Under the pieces are notes generated by a model that saw only the letters and a program-made list of their open reading frames with translations, had not been told where the DNA came from and ran no database searches. Shown piece after piece: positions 51,827 to 62,084 of a DNA stretch of 64,000 nt. The stretch comes from Desulfobacteraceae bacterium UBA5616 (GTDB lineage: Bacteria > Desulfobacterota > Desulfobacteria > Desulfobacterales > UBA5616), in assembly GCA_002423615.1 (NCBI GenBank), contig DIKO01000019.1, forward strand, positions 62,001-126,000, in the 5' to 3' direction. Positions within the stretch are counted from its first letter, which is position 1. The number at the start of each line of letters is the position of its first letter. Made by a program: the position numbers and the translations under genes.

Positions 51827-52338
51827 TGGGGAATCGGTTTCAAAATCCCGGGGGATTTACCCTGATTGAACTTGTCGCCGTTATTTCGATCATCGGCATG
51901 ATGCTGTTTTTCGCCATTCCCCGGCTCGACAACACCGGTGAACCCGAGGGAGATTTAAAAACAGCATCCCGATGGATCCTTTTAAATGTCCAGGCCCTGA
52001 AAAGCCGGTCCGTCACCGAGCATAAATCCTTTGCGCTTCATGCCGGGTTTGACGACAACGCCTTTTCAATCGTTGATCTTTCTCCTCCCGAACAGACGGC
52101 GGCGGCCCATTCCCCCAAGGAATACCGCCTGCCTGCGGGAGTTGTCCTGACGGATGTCGAGTACCCGAAAAAGGGAACGGTTTCCATTCAAGGGACCGAC
52201 ATCTACTTTTATAAAAAAGGATATTCGGACAAAGCCATTATTCATCTCAAGGATGAAGAAGGGGGGATCCATTCCATTGTAATCGAACCTTTTCTGCCTT
52301 CGGCCAGACTTTATGACGAATATGTCGCTTTTAACTGA
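51826..52338 (+). CDS. gspH: Minor pseudopilin GspH
   Basis: A 170-residue prepilin-like protein with cleavage site GG/FTLIELVAVISIIGMML. The GTG start shares its first base with the last base of the gspG stop, so the two are translationally coupled. The body is diverged, but the position between gspG and gspI fits GspH, which sits just below the pseudopilus tip complex. Confidence 0.88.
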   Translation: MGNRFQNPGGFTLIELVAVISIIGMMLFFAIPRLDNTGEPEGDLKTASRWILLNVQALKSRSVTEHKSFALHAGFDDNAFSIVDLSPPEQTAAAHSPKEYRLPAGVVLTDVEYPKKGTVSIQGTDIYFYKKGYSDKAIIHLKDEEGGIHSIVIEPFLPSARLYDEYVAFN

Positions 52339-52711
52339 AGATCGGGGATTTACCCTTCTTGAGACCATGGTGGCGGTATCCATCATCGCCATTGTCCTGG
52401 TCAGTATCTACGACTTGCATATCCGGACTGTTGCCATGAACATCGACGCCAAATTTTATGCCGTGGCCCCTCTGCTGGCCCAACAAAAACTGGCTGAGAT
52501 CGAATTGTCGCCATTAGGGGACGCATCTCCTGATTCCGGCGATTTCGGTGAAAAATTCCCGGGATATGGATATAAAATTGAAATGGGAGACGTCGAAACG
52601 GACATCCTGGGTTCGGTCACGGACGATATGAAGAAAATCGACATCTCCATCGTTTACAACAGTGATGAATTGACCTACCATGTCAGAACCTACAGGCTGG
52701 ACAGGAGATAA
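52313..52711 (+). CDS. gspI: Minor pseudopilin GspI
   Basis: A 132-residue pseudopilin with processing site RG/FTLLETMVAVSIIAIVL and the GspI-type segment APLLAQQKLAEIEL. It overlaps gspH by 26 bases; a second ATG at 52322 is also possible. It forms the tip complex with GspJ and GspK in characterised systems. Confidence 0.9.
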   Translation: MTNMSLLTEDRGFTLLETMVAVSIIAIVLVSIYDLHIRTVAMNIDAKFYAVAPLLAQQKLAEIELSPLGDASPDSGDFGEKFPGYGYKIEMGDVETDILGSVTDDMKKIDISIVYNSDELTYHVRTYRLDRR

Positions 52712-52715
52712 TTCT

Positions 52716-53405
52716 TTGAACCCCCTGCCGGGATCTTGTCATAAAGGTTTCACCCTCTTAGAGATATTGGTGGCTATTTTTATCTTCGCCATTGTCGCCA
52801 CGACGATTTTCGGTTCCTTTAACGCGGTCGTCGGCAACGTGGCCGACATCGAGGCCGGCGGTGCAAGATATGACATGGGCAGGGCGTGTTTAAACCGGAT
52901 CATTTCGGACATCAGTGCATTGTACATATCCCTGCCGCCGGAATACTCGCCTCCCGAGTTTAACGACGACCCGGACCTTTATCAATTCCTGGGTGAGAAG
53001 GCCGCCATCGGCGAAACCCGGTTTTCGAAATTAAGGTTCACCGCCAATGCCCATCTGCCCATGGAAGGAGATCTCCGGGGCGGAATGGCCCGGATCGTAT
53101 ATTACGTTCAGGAGACAAAAGAAGGGACCCGTGTATTAAGACGGTCCGATGTTCTCTATCCCTTCGGGGATTTCGAAGAGAACGACCTTGATCCCATCGT
53201 TTGCGAAAATCCGTCCGGTCTCGATTTCGTATTTTATGACGATGAGGGCAGGGAATATGAAGAATGGGATTCCGACTCCCTGGAAACCGGATATGCCACC
53301 CCCGAGGCCGTTAAAATCACGCTTACGATCGGTGAACCGCCGGATGAGCTCCTGCTTCAAACCATGATATCGCTTCCGGTGCGACGAGAAAAAAAACAGG
53401 CATGA
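52716..53405 (+). CDS. gspJ: Minor pseudopilin GspJ
   Basis: About 230 residues with processing site KG/FTLLEILVAIFIFAIVA and a GspJ-type body (RRSDVLYPFG, MISLPVRRE). The TTG at 52716 follows AGGAG at seven bases and gives a normal short leader; an ATG at 52680 inside gspI has no ribosome site. The stop overlaps the gspK start (ATGA). Confidence 0.9.
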   Translation: MNPLPGSCHKGFTLLEILVAIFIFAIVATTIFGSFNAVVGNVADIEAGGARYDMGRACLNRIISDISALYISLPPEYSPPEFNDDPDLYQFLGEKAAIGETRFSKLRFTANAHLPMEGDLRGGMARIVYYVQETKEGTRVLRRSDVLYPFGDFEENDLDPIVCENPSGLDFVFYDDEGREYEEWDSDSLETGYATPEAVKITLTIGEPPDELLLQTMISLPVRREKKQA

Positions 53406-54487
53406 GAAACAAAACCCGCATCGGCAATAACCGGGGGATCGCGCTGTTGATCACACTGGGCGTGATATCCGTTCTCATCGCCGTCACCCTGGAGTTGAAC
53501 CGGCGGGCCCGCTCCACCACCGAATCCCTGGCTGTTTCCAAAGACCGGTTCACCCTGTCCCAGATAGCGGCTTCCGGCGTTCACATCGCCATGGCCGTTC
53601 TGATCCAGGACAAGAACGAGGACCCCCCGAGCGGGTTGGACAGCATCCAGGAAAACTGGGCGGACCCTGAATTTCTCAATGAGGTGATTACCGCGTTTCC
53701 CTTTGAAAGCGGGAAACTTACCCTTAAAATCAGTGATGAGCTGGGCAGAATTCAAGTCAACACCATTGTAAAGTTCCCGGGCGGAATCGAAGCCAATGAT
53801 CCGCAGATGTTTTTATGGGATCGGTTTTTAAATCTGGTTAAGGATTCCGGATCCGGTTTTGACGATCTGGAACCTGAATCCATCGTCAGTTCCATCAAGG
53901 ACTGGCTGGATTCCAAGGACGACGACGCCATTACCGGCTTAAACGGAGCGGAATCCGATTATTATCGAAACCTGGACCCTCCCTATGAATGTAAAAACGG
54001 CCCCCTTGCCAACCCGGAGGAACTCGTACTGATCAAGGGCATTACACCGGAACTGTATTACGGGGTGGAAGGCATGTTCGGCATTTCTAATTACATGACC
54101 ACGCTTTTGGGGCCCCTGACCGACGGAGGGGATGGGTATCACTCCGGCAGAATCAATATCAACACGGCGGACCTGCCGGTCATCGCGGCGTTGATGCCCT
54201 CGGGAGATGAAATTCTGGCGGCTGAAATTTATAAATATCGGGAGGAAACCTCAGCGTCCGCATACCTCCACGACCTCTCCATTTCCACCTGGTATAAGAA
54301 TGCGCCGGGATGCGAGGAGGTCAAAATCGACGGTTCCCTGATCACAACCGTCAGCGATTTTTTCCGCATTAACGCCGAGGCGGCATCAGACCTTGCAACC
54401 GTGACCATCACAGCAGTTGTCCAGAGGACACAGGCGGCTGTTTCCGGTAAATGGACCTGCAAAGTCTTGAGTTGGGAAACGGAATAA
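53402..54487 (+). CDS. gspK: Minor pseudopilin GspK
   Basis: A 361-residue protein with a pseudopilin N-terminus RG/IALLITLGVISVLIA. As is usual for GspK it lacks the Glu at position +5. The large alpha domain and INTADLPVIAALMP are typical. GspK caps the pseudopilus tip. It is coupled to gspJ by a 4-base overlap. Confidence 0.93.
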   Translation: MRNKTRIGNNRGIALLITLGVISVLIAVTLELNRRARSTTESLAVSKDRFTLSQIAASGVHIAMAVLIQDKNEDPPSGLDSIQENWADPEFLNEVITAFPFESGKLTLKISDELGRIQVNTIVKFPGGIEANDPQMFLWDRFLNLVKDSGSGFDDLEPESIVSSIKDWLDSKDDDAITGLNGAESDYYRNLDPPYECKNGPLANPEELVLIKGITPELYYGVEGMFGISNYMTTLLGPLTDGGDGYHSGRININTADLPVIAALMPSGDEILAAEIYKYREETSASAYLHDLSISTWYKNAPGCEEVKIDGSLITTVSDFFRINAEAASDLATVTITAVVQRTQAAVSGKWTCKVLSWETE

Positions 54488-54541
54488 GGTATCTATAAAC
54501 ATGCGTTCAAAACAAAGCCACAGGGGAAGCGGAACAGCCAT

Positions 54542-56017
54542 ATGATAAGCGGATTCAGCAAAAGAATTTTGGGACTGGACATTCGGTCCCATTACATTTC
54601 GGCGGTTCTGGTCAGGAGCAGTCTCAAGGGTCTGTGGCTGGAGGATGGCCTTTCCGTTGATATACAGCCGCCTCTGACTGAATCCGGCGAAGGCTTTTCC
54701 AGGGCTATGGAAGCTGTCCTTTCCCGACTGGATGCGCAAAAGACCGTCTGTGCCGCATCATTTCCATTTAAGCACCCACTGTACCGCAATATCGCCGTTC
54801 CTTTCTCGGAAAAAAAGAAGATACGGCAAATCATTTCCTTTGAACTGGAACCCATGGTTCCGCGTTCCCTGGAAGACTATATCGTCGACTTTCAAACCCT
54901 GCAGAATGGGAAGAACCCTGAACATCAGACCGACCTGTTGGTTGGGGCGGTGCTTAAAGACGAGGTCAGGCAATATATCGACGCGCTGGTGCCTTTCGGG
55001 GTTGATCCCGAAACCATCGGCATCGGATGCCAGACCACGGCCGTCGTCCTTGAGGAAAAGATGACGGGAATATCCAACTGGGTGCTTTTGGATATGGAAC
55101 CGGATCATGTGGATATGGCCGTCGCCATCAACCGACGGGTATGCATGATGAGATCCTTTTCCATCCCGGCCGACGTTGATTCCCTCCCTTTATTCGTTTC
55201 CACCCGTATTCTGCATACGGTTTTAGCTGTGAGGGACCAGTTCGGAGAAATCGATTTCCCAGAAAAGGTATTGATAACCGGCAGCCTTGGGGAAAACGCG
55301 GACATTCAGGAGGCCATTTCAACGCAACTGGACATTCCGGTTCAACCCGCCAATTTAACAAGCCAAGCGGATATTCGCCTGACCCGGGAGCCGGAATGGT
55401 TGGAGAAGGCCTCCCGGTTTAACACGGCATTTGCCCTTTGCATGGCGGAAGCCGATTCAAAACCGGTTTTTAATTTCCGCAAGGGTTCCCTGGCAATCAA
55501 AAAATTCTGGACGGATCATTCGACCGATATTGTCCGGACCGGTATCTTTGCGGGCATCCTTTTGATTTTACTTGGAATGGGGCATATCGTGCAGTCCAAT
55601 GTCCTGAAAAAGAACGCCGAAGCGCTCGACCGTCAAATTATCGAACTGTTTGAATCGACCTTTCCCGGCGCTAAAACGGTCCCCGGAACCGCCATCGCGC
55701 AGATGCAGGTTAAAATTCAGGAGAAAAAGAAAACAGCCCTGTTCTCGGATGAAACGTCGACTCACGTTCGGTCGATCGAAATCATTAACGAAATAAGCCG
55801 GCTAACGCCGAAAGAAGTGGACGTCGTCATCACCAACCTTGTGGTCAGTCCCGGAAACGTCACCATTTCCGGAGACACGGCGACGTTTAACATGGTTGAC
55901 GATCTCAAGGGACGACTGGAGAAATCGGATTTTTTTTCAGAAGTCATCATCACCTCGGCCAATCTGAACAAATCAGGCAATCGGGTGGATTTCAAGCTTA
56001 AACTCCAAACGGGCTGA
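54542..56017 (+). CDS. gspL: Type II secretion assembly protein GspL (PilM/PilN-like)
   Basis: A 491-residue bitopic protein. The N-terminal actin-like cytosolic domain begins LGLDIRSHYISAVLVRSS and continues to about residue 320. A single helix (GIFAGILLILLGMGHIV, about 326-342) is followed by a ferredoxin-like periplasmic domain similar to PilN (TPKEVDVVITNLVVSPGNV). GspL links the GspE ATPase to the pilus platform and GspM. Confidence 0.88.
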   Translation: MISGFSKRILGLDIRSHYISAVLVRSSLKGLWLEDGLSVDIQPPLTESGEGFSRAMEAVLSRLDAQKTVCAASFPFKHPLYRNIAVPFSEKKKIRQIISFELEPMVPRSLEDYIVDFQTLQNGKNPEHQTDLLVGAVLKDEVRQYIDALVPFGVDPETIGIGCQTTAVVLEEKMTGISNWVLLDMEPDHVDMAVAINRRVCMMRSFSIPADVDSLPLFVSTRILHTVLAVRDQFGEIDFPEKVLITGSLGENADIQEAISTQLDIPVQPANLTSQADIRLTREPEWLEKASRFNTAFALCMAEADSKPVFNFRKGSLAIKKFWTDHSTDIVRTGIFAGILLILLGMGHIVQSNVLKKNAEALDRQIIELFESTFPGAKTVPGTAIAQMQVKIQEKKKTALFSDETSTHVRSIEIINEISRLTPKEVDVVITNLVVSPGNVTISGDTATFNMVDDLKGRLEKSDFFSEVIITSANLNKSGNRVDFKLKLQTG

Positions 56018-56028
56018 CAGAAACAGAC

Positions 56029-56568
56029 ATGGAATTCAATCTCAAGAAAAAATTAACCAAAAGAGAGCAATATGCCGTTTACGCGGCCGGATGCGTCGTC
56101 CTGGGTTTTCTCCTGCTCCACTTTATGATTTTTCCCCTTATGGAAAACCGGAAACGTCTTGATAAAAGCCTTGCGATCAAAACCAGAACCCTCCAGGAAA
56201 TGCAGAACCTGAAATCCGAATATGAGGCCTTAAGCGGACAGTCCGGTTTGTCCGGAATCAATCTAAGCCAACGGGAAAAGGGGTTCACCCTCTTTTCGTT
56301 TCTGGATAAATTGTCGGGCCAGGCAGGCATCAAGGACCACATCACCTACATGAAACCGTCTACCACGGGCGATAAAGAAGGGGGATACAGGCTGTCCCAG
56401 GTCGAGCTGAAAATCAAGGCACTGAATTTAAAACAGCTCACGTCATACCTTTACATGATTGAAACGTCCAGGAACATGGTTTTTGTGAAACGGCTTTCGC
56501 TGACCCAGAGCTCGAATCCGGAAGGATTCGTCGATGTGGTCCTTCAAGTAGAAACCTATGAAACCTGA
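56029..56568 (+). CDS. gspM: Type II secretion protein GspM (PilO-like)
   Basis: A 179-residue protein with a short cytosolic start, one membrane helix (about 17-36, AAGCVVLGFLLLHFMIFPL), a coiled-coil stretch and a periplasmic ferredoxin-like domain. Sequence similarity within GspM is low; the call rests on topology and on its place right after gspL. Confidence 0.82.
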   Translation: MEFNLKKKLTKREQYAVYAAGCVVLGFLLLHFMIFPLMENRKRLDKSLAIKTRTLQEMQNLKSEYEALSGQSGLSGINLSQREKGFTLFSFLDKLSGQAGIKDHITYMKPSTTGDKEGGYRLSQVELKIKALNLKQLTSYLYMIETSRNMVFVKRLSLTQSSNPEGFVDVVLQVETYET

Positions 56569-56608
56569 ACATTATGACAGTCCATTTCATGCGGAACGGA
56601 ACCGGTGA

Positions 56609-57472
56609 ATGAATAAAATAAAAACAGGTTATTTATATGGAAGCATCCTGCTTGGGGCGATCATTTTATTTCTGTTTTTTCTTTTTCCCGGAGAAAGGGT
56701 GAATCAGCATGTGATCCAGGGAATTCATGGAGTTTTACCCGACTGTGACGTCGTCATCACCGGTTCCGCCCCAGCCCTTCCCATGGGGTTGAAATTATCC
56801 GGTGTATCCATCTCCCGCCTTGACGACGAAGTTTTTTCAGCCGAAAAAGTCAAACTGGGAATTCCCGTTTTATCCCTTTTTTCGCAAAATCGCCGATTTT
56901 CGGTGAAAGCCAAAACTTATGGCGGAGAGCTCAAGGGTGTTGTCACATTAATTCAGAATGAATCCACGCAAGAAATTCAGAGCGTTTCATCCGCTTTTGA
57001 ATTGACCGGCATCCGGATTGAAGAGATCCCCGCCCTGGATCAACTGGTAAGCGGCGGCATAACCGGCCTCCTTGGTGGGACAGTTGATATTGACTCCGCC
57101 AGGCCTGCCGATCAGGCCCTGATCAATCTTCATGGGACCGATGTTTCCTTTGACCTTGCCACTTCCATGATCAATCTGGGCAACATGGATTTCAGCGATA
57201 TGGTGATGGATGGGGTTTTTACCCGGAACGAATTGACGATCAACGGATTTGACGCCAAAGGTTCCCATGCCGATTGCCGGCTTTCCGGAAAGATTCACTT
57301 CAGCGGGCCGGTCGAAGAAAGCACCCTTCATCTTTCAGGGGTCATCCACCCCCACCCGGAATTTCTGAAAAAATTACAGGTGGGGGCATTTCCCATAAAA
57401 CCGGCGGGAACCGGTGGCCTCCCATTTGAAATATCCGGAACTATTGAAAATCCGGTTTTTTTATTCCGCTAA
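56609..57472 (+). CDS. gspN: Type II secretion protein GspN
   Basis: A 287-residue protein with an N-terminal membrane helix (YGSILLGAIILFLFFLFPG) and a long beta-rich periplasmic part resembling AsmA-like repeats (LKLSGVSISRL, IDIDSARPADQALINL-like segments). This form of GspN is common in deltaproteobacterial type II systems, and its exact role is unclear. It lies between gspM and gspC. Confidence 0.83.
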   Translation: MNKIKTGYLYGSILLGAIILFLFFLFPGERVNQHVIQGIHGVLPDCDVVITGSAPALPMGLKLSGVSISRLDDEVFSAEKVKLGIPVLSLFSQNRRFSVKAKTYGGELKGVVTLIQNESTQEIQSVSSAFELTGIRIEEIPALDQLVSGGITGLLGGTVDIDSARPADQALINLHGTDVSFDLATSMINLGNMDFSDMVMDGVFTRNELTINGFDAKGSHADCRLSGKIHFSGPVEESTLHLSGVIHPHPEFLKKLQVGAFPIKPAGTGGLPFEISGTIENPVFLFR

Positions 57473-57494
57473 CCCTTTTTGTTTCGGTCGTGAC

Positions 57495-58358
57495 ATGGTA
57501 AAAAAATATTTTATTATCATAAACAGCATTCTCACCATTTTGGCGGCCTACCTCTTTGTCAAGACCGTTTACGACGTCGCCGTTCCCGGCGCATACAACA
57601 GGGTTACCCCGAAAGCTGTTGCCCGCCGTACAGAACCCCCGGGCAAGGTCCAGCAGCCCTTGAACTTTTACGACAACATCGCCAGGCGAAATCTGTTCAA
57701 TGTCACCGAAGGCAAGGCCAAAACCGAGGAATCGGTCAATCTTGAATCCCTGGTGCAAACCGAGCTTCAACTTAAATTATGGGGAACGGCCACCGGGGAC
57801 GACCGGGAAGCCTATGCCGTCATTGAAGACACGCAGAAAATGTCTCAGGACCTGTACCGGAAGGGAGACAACCTGCAAAATGCGGTCATCAAAATGATTC
57901 TAAGGGAAAGAGTGGTGCTGAGCGTCAACGGCCGGGATGAAGTGCTGGAAATGGAAAAAGCCGATAAAACCGCCGGGACGAAAACAAGCCCCACCCCACC
58001 GGGAACCCTTGCAGGCGGTATCCCGCGGATACCCGGAACCCAGACCATAACCCTGGACCGGTCCCAGATCGACGCCGCCTTGAACAATGTCAACGAACTT
58101 ATGCAGCAGGCTCGCGTCATGCCCCATTTCGATAACGGCCAGCCCGCCGGATTCAGTCTGACCGGTATCAGGCCCAATTCTCTGGTTCGGAGAATGGGAC
58201 TTCGCAACGGCGACATCATTACCGGCGTAAACGGCAATAGAATCGAAACAATGGATGACGCCATGGGATTTTACCGGTTGATGGGTTCTTCCGGCAATGT
58301 CTCCCTCCAGATTACGCGGCGGGGGAGAGAAAGAACCATCGAATATAACATCAGATGA
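57495..58358 (+). CDS. gspC: Type II secretion protein GspC with PDZ domain
   Basis: About 287 residues. An N-terminal membrane helix (IIINSILTILAAYLFVKTVY) is followed by the homology region (NIARRNLFNV, LQLKLWGTATGDDREAYAVI) that binds the N0 domain of the secretin, a Pro/Thr-rich linker, and a C-terminal PDZ domain (NSLVRRMGLRNGDIITGVNG). The ATG at 57495 gives the proper N-terminus; the open frame upstream is not coding. The gene lies directly before gspD, its partner. Confidence 0.92.
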   Translation: MVKKYFIIINSILTILAAYLFVKTVYDVAVPGAYNRVTPKAVARRTEPPGKVQQPLNFYDNIARRNLFNVTEGKAKTEESVNLESLVQTELQLKLWGTATGDDREAYAVIEDTQKMSQDLYRKGDNLQNAVIKMILRERVVLSVNGRDEVLEMEKADKTAGTKTSPTPPGTLAGGIPRIPGTQTITLDRSQIDAALNNVNELMQQARVMPHFDNGQPAGFSLTGIRPNSLVRRMGLRNGDIITGVNGNRIETMDDAMGFYRLMGSSGNVSLQITRRGRERTIEYNIR

Positions 58359-58417
58359 ACAAAGGCAGTGTTTTCCGATTTAAAAACCTGGGTTTTAAAA
58401 CCTGAAAAGAGAAGAAT

Positions 58418-60361
58418 ATGAAAAAGCAATTATCCTCTATGAGACGAATCTTACCCATTTTCCTTCTGTTTTTTTTCATATCCGCCCATGAGGGGGCATT
58501 GGCCCAGACCAAAGAGGCCACGGGAACGGGACAAGGGGGCCGGTATGTTTCAATTGATTTCAACGACGTTGAGATCGCGGTTTTCATTAAATTCATCAGC
58601 GAACTCACCGGCAGAAATTTCGTGGTGGATCAACGGGTCAATGGAAAAGTCACCATCATATCCCCCAGCAAAATATCCGTTGACGAAGCGTATAAGGTTT
58701 TTGAATCGGTCCTGGAAGTCAATGGTTTCGCAGCGGTGAAAGCCGGGGAAGTCACCAAAATCGTCCCCGCGCCCGATGCCCGGTCCAAAAACATCAAAAC
58801 CATGCTCCAGGCCGAGAGCGACGACCCGGACGACCGCATCGTCACCCAGCTTATTCCCATGAAATACGCCAATCCCGATGAAATCAAAAAACTGTTCACC
58901 CCCTTGATCTCCAAAAACAGCGTTCTGCTGGATTATGCCCCGACCAATATGCTGATACTCACCGACACCCAGTCCAATGTTCAGCGCCTTCTCAATATTT
59001 TGAGGGTCATCGATGTCGCCGACATCGGCCAGCAGTTGACCGTTATCCCCATTCAATATGCCGAGGCCACGAAACTTGTCGACCTTCTGGGAACCGTATT
59101 CGATTCACAACAGCAGAAGGCTCCCAGGGCCGCAACCGTCCAGGGCATCAAGATTGTGGCCGATGAAAGGACCAACACCCTGATCGTCCTGGCCAGTGAA
59201 GCTGAAACCGAGAGGGTCAAGGACCTGATCCGGCTCCTCGACAAGGAAACCCCCATGGGAAATGAAAAGATCCGGGTGTATTATCTCGAACACGCCAAGG
59301 CGGAAGATCTGGCCACGGCCCTTCAATCTCTCAAAACCCCGAAAGCAACTCCGACTCCCGGAAAGAAAGAGCCCCTTGTTTCCGGAAACGTCAACATCAC
59401 TGCGGATAAGGCCACCAACAGCCTCATCATTATGGCGGAAAAAGAAGAATACATGCTTCTGGAGGACATTATTAAAAAACTCGATATCCGGCGGGCCATG
59501 GTCTATATTGAATGCCTTATCATGGAAGTCGACATGACCAAGGATTTCAACATCGGCACGGAATGGCTGGTGGGAGACGATTTCAACAATGAAAATGGGA
59601 TCTACTTCGGCGGTTTCAGCGGCGGCACCAGCGGCGGGGATTCCGGTTACACGGGCATTCCCAATGCATCCGGAATTATTCCGCCGGGGTTTGCAATGGG
59701 CGTATTCAACGATTCCATTGAGCTCGATCTGGGCGGGACATCAATATCTTTTCCCAGCATCGGGGCCATGGTTCACGCTTACAAAAAAGACAAGGACGTG
59801 CATATTCTGGCGACTCCCCAGATCCTCACCACGGACAATGAAGAAGCTACGATCACCGTGGGGAAAAACATTCCCTTCCAGACCAAAACCAGCTTCGAAG
59901 GCGACAACGATGTGGCCTACAATTCCTTTGAATACAAAGACGTGGGCGTTACCCTGAAAATCACCCCACAGATCAGCAAGGACCGATTGGTCCGCCTGCT
60001 CATCAACCAGGAAGTCAGCCGACTGGAGTCCTCAGTGGACTTTAAACCCACCACATTGAAACGCACCATCAACACCACGGTGATCGTCAACGACAAAAAC
60101 ACGGTGGTCATCGGCGGCTTGATCGACAACGCCATTTCCAACATCGAATACAAAACTCCCTGTCTCGGTGAGATTCCGGGATTCGGAAAGCTTTTTTCGT
60201 CCACGGCCAATGCGGAAGAAAAAACCAACCTGTTTGTGTTTTTAACGCCCCATGTGATTCAAAATCCATCCGATGCCAAAACCGTGTATCAGGAAAAGAA
60301 AGAAAAAATCGAAAGCATCACCGAAGGGAAGGTAAAACTCTACGATGAAAAACCCGAATAG
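58418..60361 (+). CDS. gspD: Type II secretion outer-membrane secretin GspD
   Basis: A 647-residue secretin. It has a signal peptide (about 1-30, ending GALAQ), an N0 domain (FNDVEIAVFIKFISELTGRN), several N1-N3 repeats (LIPMKYANPDEIKKLF, VIPIQYAEATKLVDLLGTV), and the C-terminal secretin pore with VHILATPQILTTDNEEA and NTTVIVNDKNTVVIGGLID. Twelve to fifteen copies form the outer-membrane channel in known systems. It overlaps gspE by 17 bases. Confidence 0.96.
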   Translation: MKKQLSSMRRILPIFLLFFFISAHEGALAQTKEATGTGQGGRYVSIDFNDVEIAVFIKFISELTGRNFVVDQRVNGKVTIISPSKISVDEAYKVFESVLEVNGFAAVKAGEVTKIVPAPDARSKNIKTMLQAESDDPDDRIVTQLIPMKYANPDEIKKLFTPLISKNSVLLDYAPTNMLILTDTQSNVQRLLNILRVIDVADIGQQLTVIPIQYAEATKLVDLLGTVFDSQQQKAPRAATVQGIKIVADERTNTLIVLASEAETERVKDLIRLLDKETPMGNEKIRVYYLEHAKAEDLATALQSLKTPKATPTPGKKEPLVSGNVNITADKATNSLIIMAEKEEYMLLEDIIKKLDIRRAMVYIECLIMEVDMTKDFNIGTEWLVGDDFNNENGIYFGGFSGGTSGGDSGYTGIPNASGIIPPGFAMGVFNDSIELDLGGTSISFPSIGAMVHAYKKDKDVHILATPQILTTDNEEATITVGKNIPFQTKTSFEGDNDVAYNSFEYKDVGVTLKITPQISKDRLVRLLINQEVSRLESSVDFKPTTLKRTINTTVIVNDKNTVVIGGLIDNAISNIEYKTPCLGEIPGFGKLFSSTANAEEKTNLFVFLTPHVIQNPSDAKTVYQEKKEKIESITEGKVKLYDEKPE

Positions 60362-62081
60362 CCTGTCGCGGATTCTTGTCGAAAAATTCGGTCTTTCCCA
60401 GGCCGATCTCGATGAAGCGGCACGCATCAAAGCTGAAAAGGGAGGCTCCATCGGAGAAATCCTGATCCGGAAGAATCTGATTTCCGAACAGCGGTATCTG
60501 GAGGCGTTGAGCCTTCTGTACCGGATTCCCTTTGAATCCGCGCTCCCTGTTGAGAATATCGATACGCACTACACCCAGAACGTCCCCATCGGGTTTCTGA
60601 AGAAACATCTCATGGCACCGGTTCCGGCTTTAACGCCTACGGAAGAGAATGGATCAGGCCATAGCGGAAGCAAAACGGAAAACCGCATTGCCCTAAATGA
60701 CCCTCGCTATTTCAACGCACTGGACGATCTGGCCCGGATCCTGGGATGGGAGCAATTTTCCGTTATTTTTTCAACAAAAGACGCGATTATCAGAACCATC
60801 AACACGGCCTACGACAGGGGCCGTGATTCCGCCGAGCAACTGGTCCAGAATATGGAAGAAAACGGGGGCATGTTCATCGGGGAGTTCCAGGAAACTGCAG
60901 ACCTCCTGGACGACACCAGCGACGCGCCCATCATCAAACTGGTGAACCACATCATTTCCCAGTCCATCAAGGCCCGGGCCAGCGACATCCATATCGAATC
61001 CTACCAGGACAGTTTCAAGGTCAGGTACCGTGTGGACGGCATCCTGTACGATCTCCTTTCCCCGCCCAAGAGCATCGAAGCCTCCCTGATTTCCAGGATC
61101 AAGGTCATGGCTAAAATGAATATCGCGGAAAAAAGGCTCCCCCAGGACGGCCGGATCGATGTGAAAATCGGAGACCTGGAGATCGACATCCGGGTTTCCA
61201 CCATTCCCACCTCCTTCGGTGAACGGGTGGTGCTTCGCCTGTTGAACAAATCCAGCTCCATCCTGAAGCTCCCGGAACTGGGTCTGACCGGTGAGAGGCT
61301 TGAGCGTTTTGAGCATCTTGTCAAGTCTCCCAACGGCATCATCCTGGTCACCGGACCGACGGGAAGCGGAAAAACCACTTCCCTGTACGCCGTTTTGACG
61401 ACCTTGAATAAACCGGACGTCAATATCATCACCATCGAAGACCCCGTGGAATATCAGCTCAAGGGCATCAGCCAGATTCAGGTCAACCGCAAGATCGACC
61501 TCACCTTCGCCAAAGGGTTAAGATCGATCGTAAGGCAGGACCCGGACATCATCCTGGTCGGGGAAATCCGGGATCGGGAAACAGCCGAAATCGCCGTTCA
61601 GTCGGCCCTCACCGGTCATCTGGTTTTCTCCACCCTGCATACCAACGACTCGGCCACCGCGATTACCCGTCTGGTGGATATCGGTGTTGAACCGTTCCTC
61701 ATCGCCTCATCGGTTTTGGGCGTCGTTGCCCAGCGTCTGGTCCGGGTTCTCTGCACCAGCTGCAAAGAAGCTTATACGCCCGATGATTTTGCCGTTGAAA
61801 GCCTGGGGATAACTCCGGAACAGATCAAGGAGGGCCGTTTTTTCCGTGCAAAAGGATGCCCCAATTGTTTTCAAACCGGGTATAAGGGCAGAATCGGCAT
61901 ATTTGAAATCATGGTGCTTGACAATGTCATGAAGAGCCTGATTTTAAAGACCTACGACGCAAACCGGATTAAAGAGGAAGCTCTGAAAAACAATATGGTA
62001 ACCCTGAGACAGGACGGGATTCAGAAATTGTTGAACGGCATTACCACCATCGAGGAAGTCATTCGGGTCACCCAGGATTAA
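60345..62081 (+). CDS. gspE: Type II secretion ATPase GspE
   Basis: A 578-residue hexameric ATPase. It has the N-terminal T2SSE_N domain, Walker A GPTGSGKTT (about 337), the Asp box TIEDPVEYQLKGI, Walker B ILVGEIRDRETAE, and the zinc tetracysteine CTSC/CPNC. It powers pseudopilus growth through GspL and GspF. It is the last gsp gene of this operon. No gspO prepilin peptidase is in the window, so processing must use an enzyme encoded elsewhere. Confidence 0.97.
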   Translation: MKNPNSLSRILVEKFGLSQADLDEAARIKAEKGGSIGEILIRKNLISEQRYLEALSLLYRIPFESALPVENIDTHYTQNVPIGFLKKHLMAPVPALTPTEENGSGHSGSKTENRIALNDPRYFNALDDLARILGWEQFSVIFSTKDAIIRTINTAYDRGRDSAEQLVQNMEENGGMFIGEFQETADLLDDTSDAPIIKLVNHIISQSIKARASDIHIESYQDSFKVRYRVDGILYDLLSPPKSIEASLISRIKVMAKMNIAEKRLPQDGRIDVKIGDLEIDIRVSTIPTSFGERVVLRLLNKSSSILKLPELGLTGERLERFEHLVKSPNGIILVTGPTGSGKTTSLYAVLTTLNKPDVNIITIEDPVEYQLKGISQIQVNRKIDLTFAKGLRSIVRQDPDIILVGEIRDRETAEIAVQSALTGHLVFSTLHTNDSATAITRLVDIGVEPFLIASSVLGVVAQRLVRVLCTSCKEAYTPDDFAVESLGITPEQIKEGRFFRAKGCPNCFQTGYKGRIGIFEIMVLDNVMKSLILKTYDANRIKEEALKNNMVTLRQDGIQKLLNGITTIEEVIRVTQD

Positions 62082-62084
62082 GCG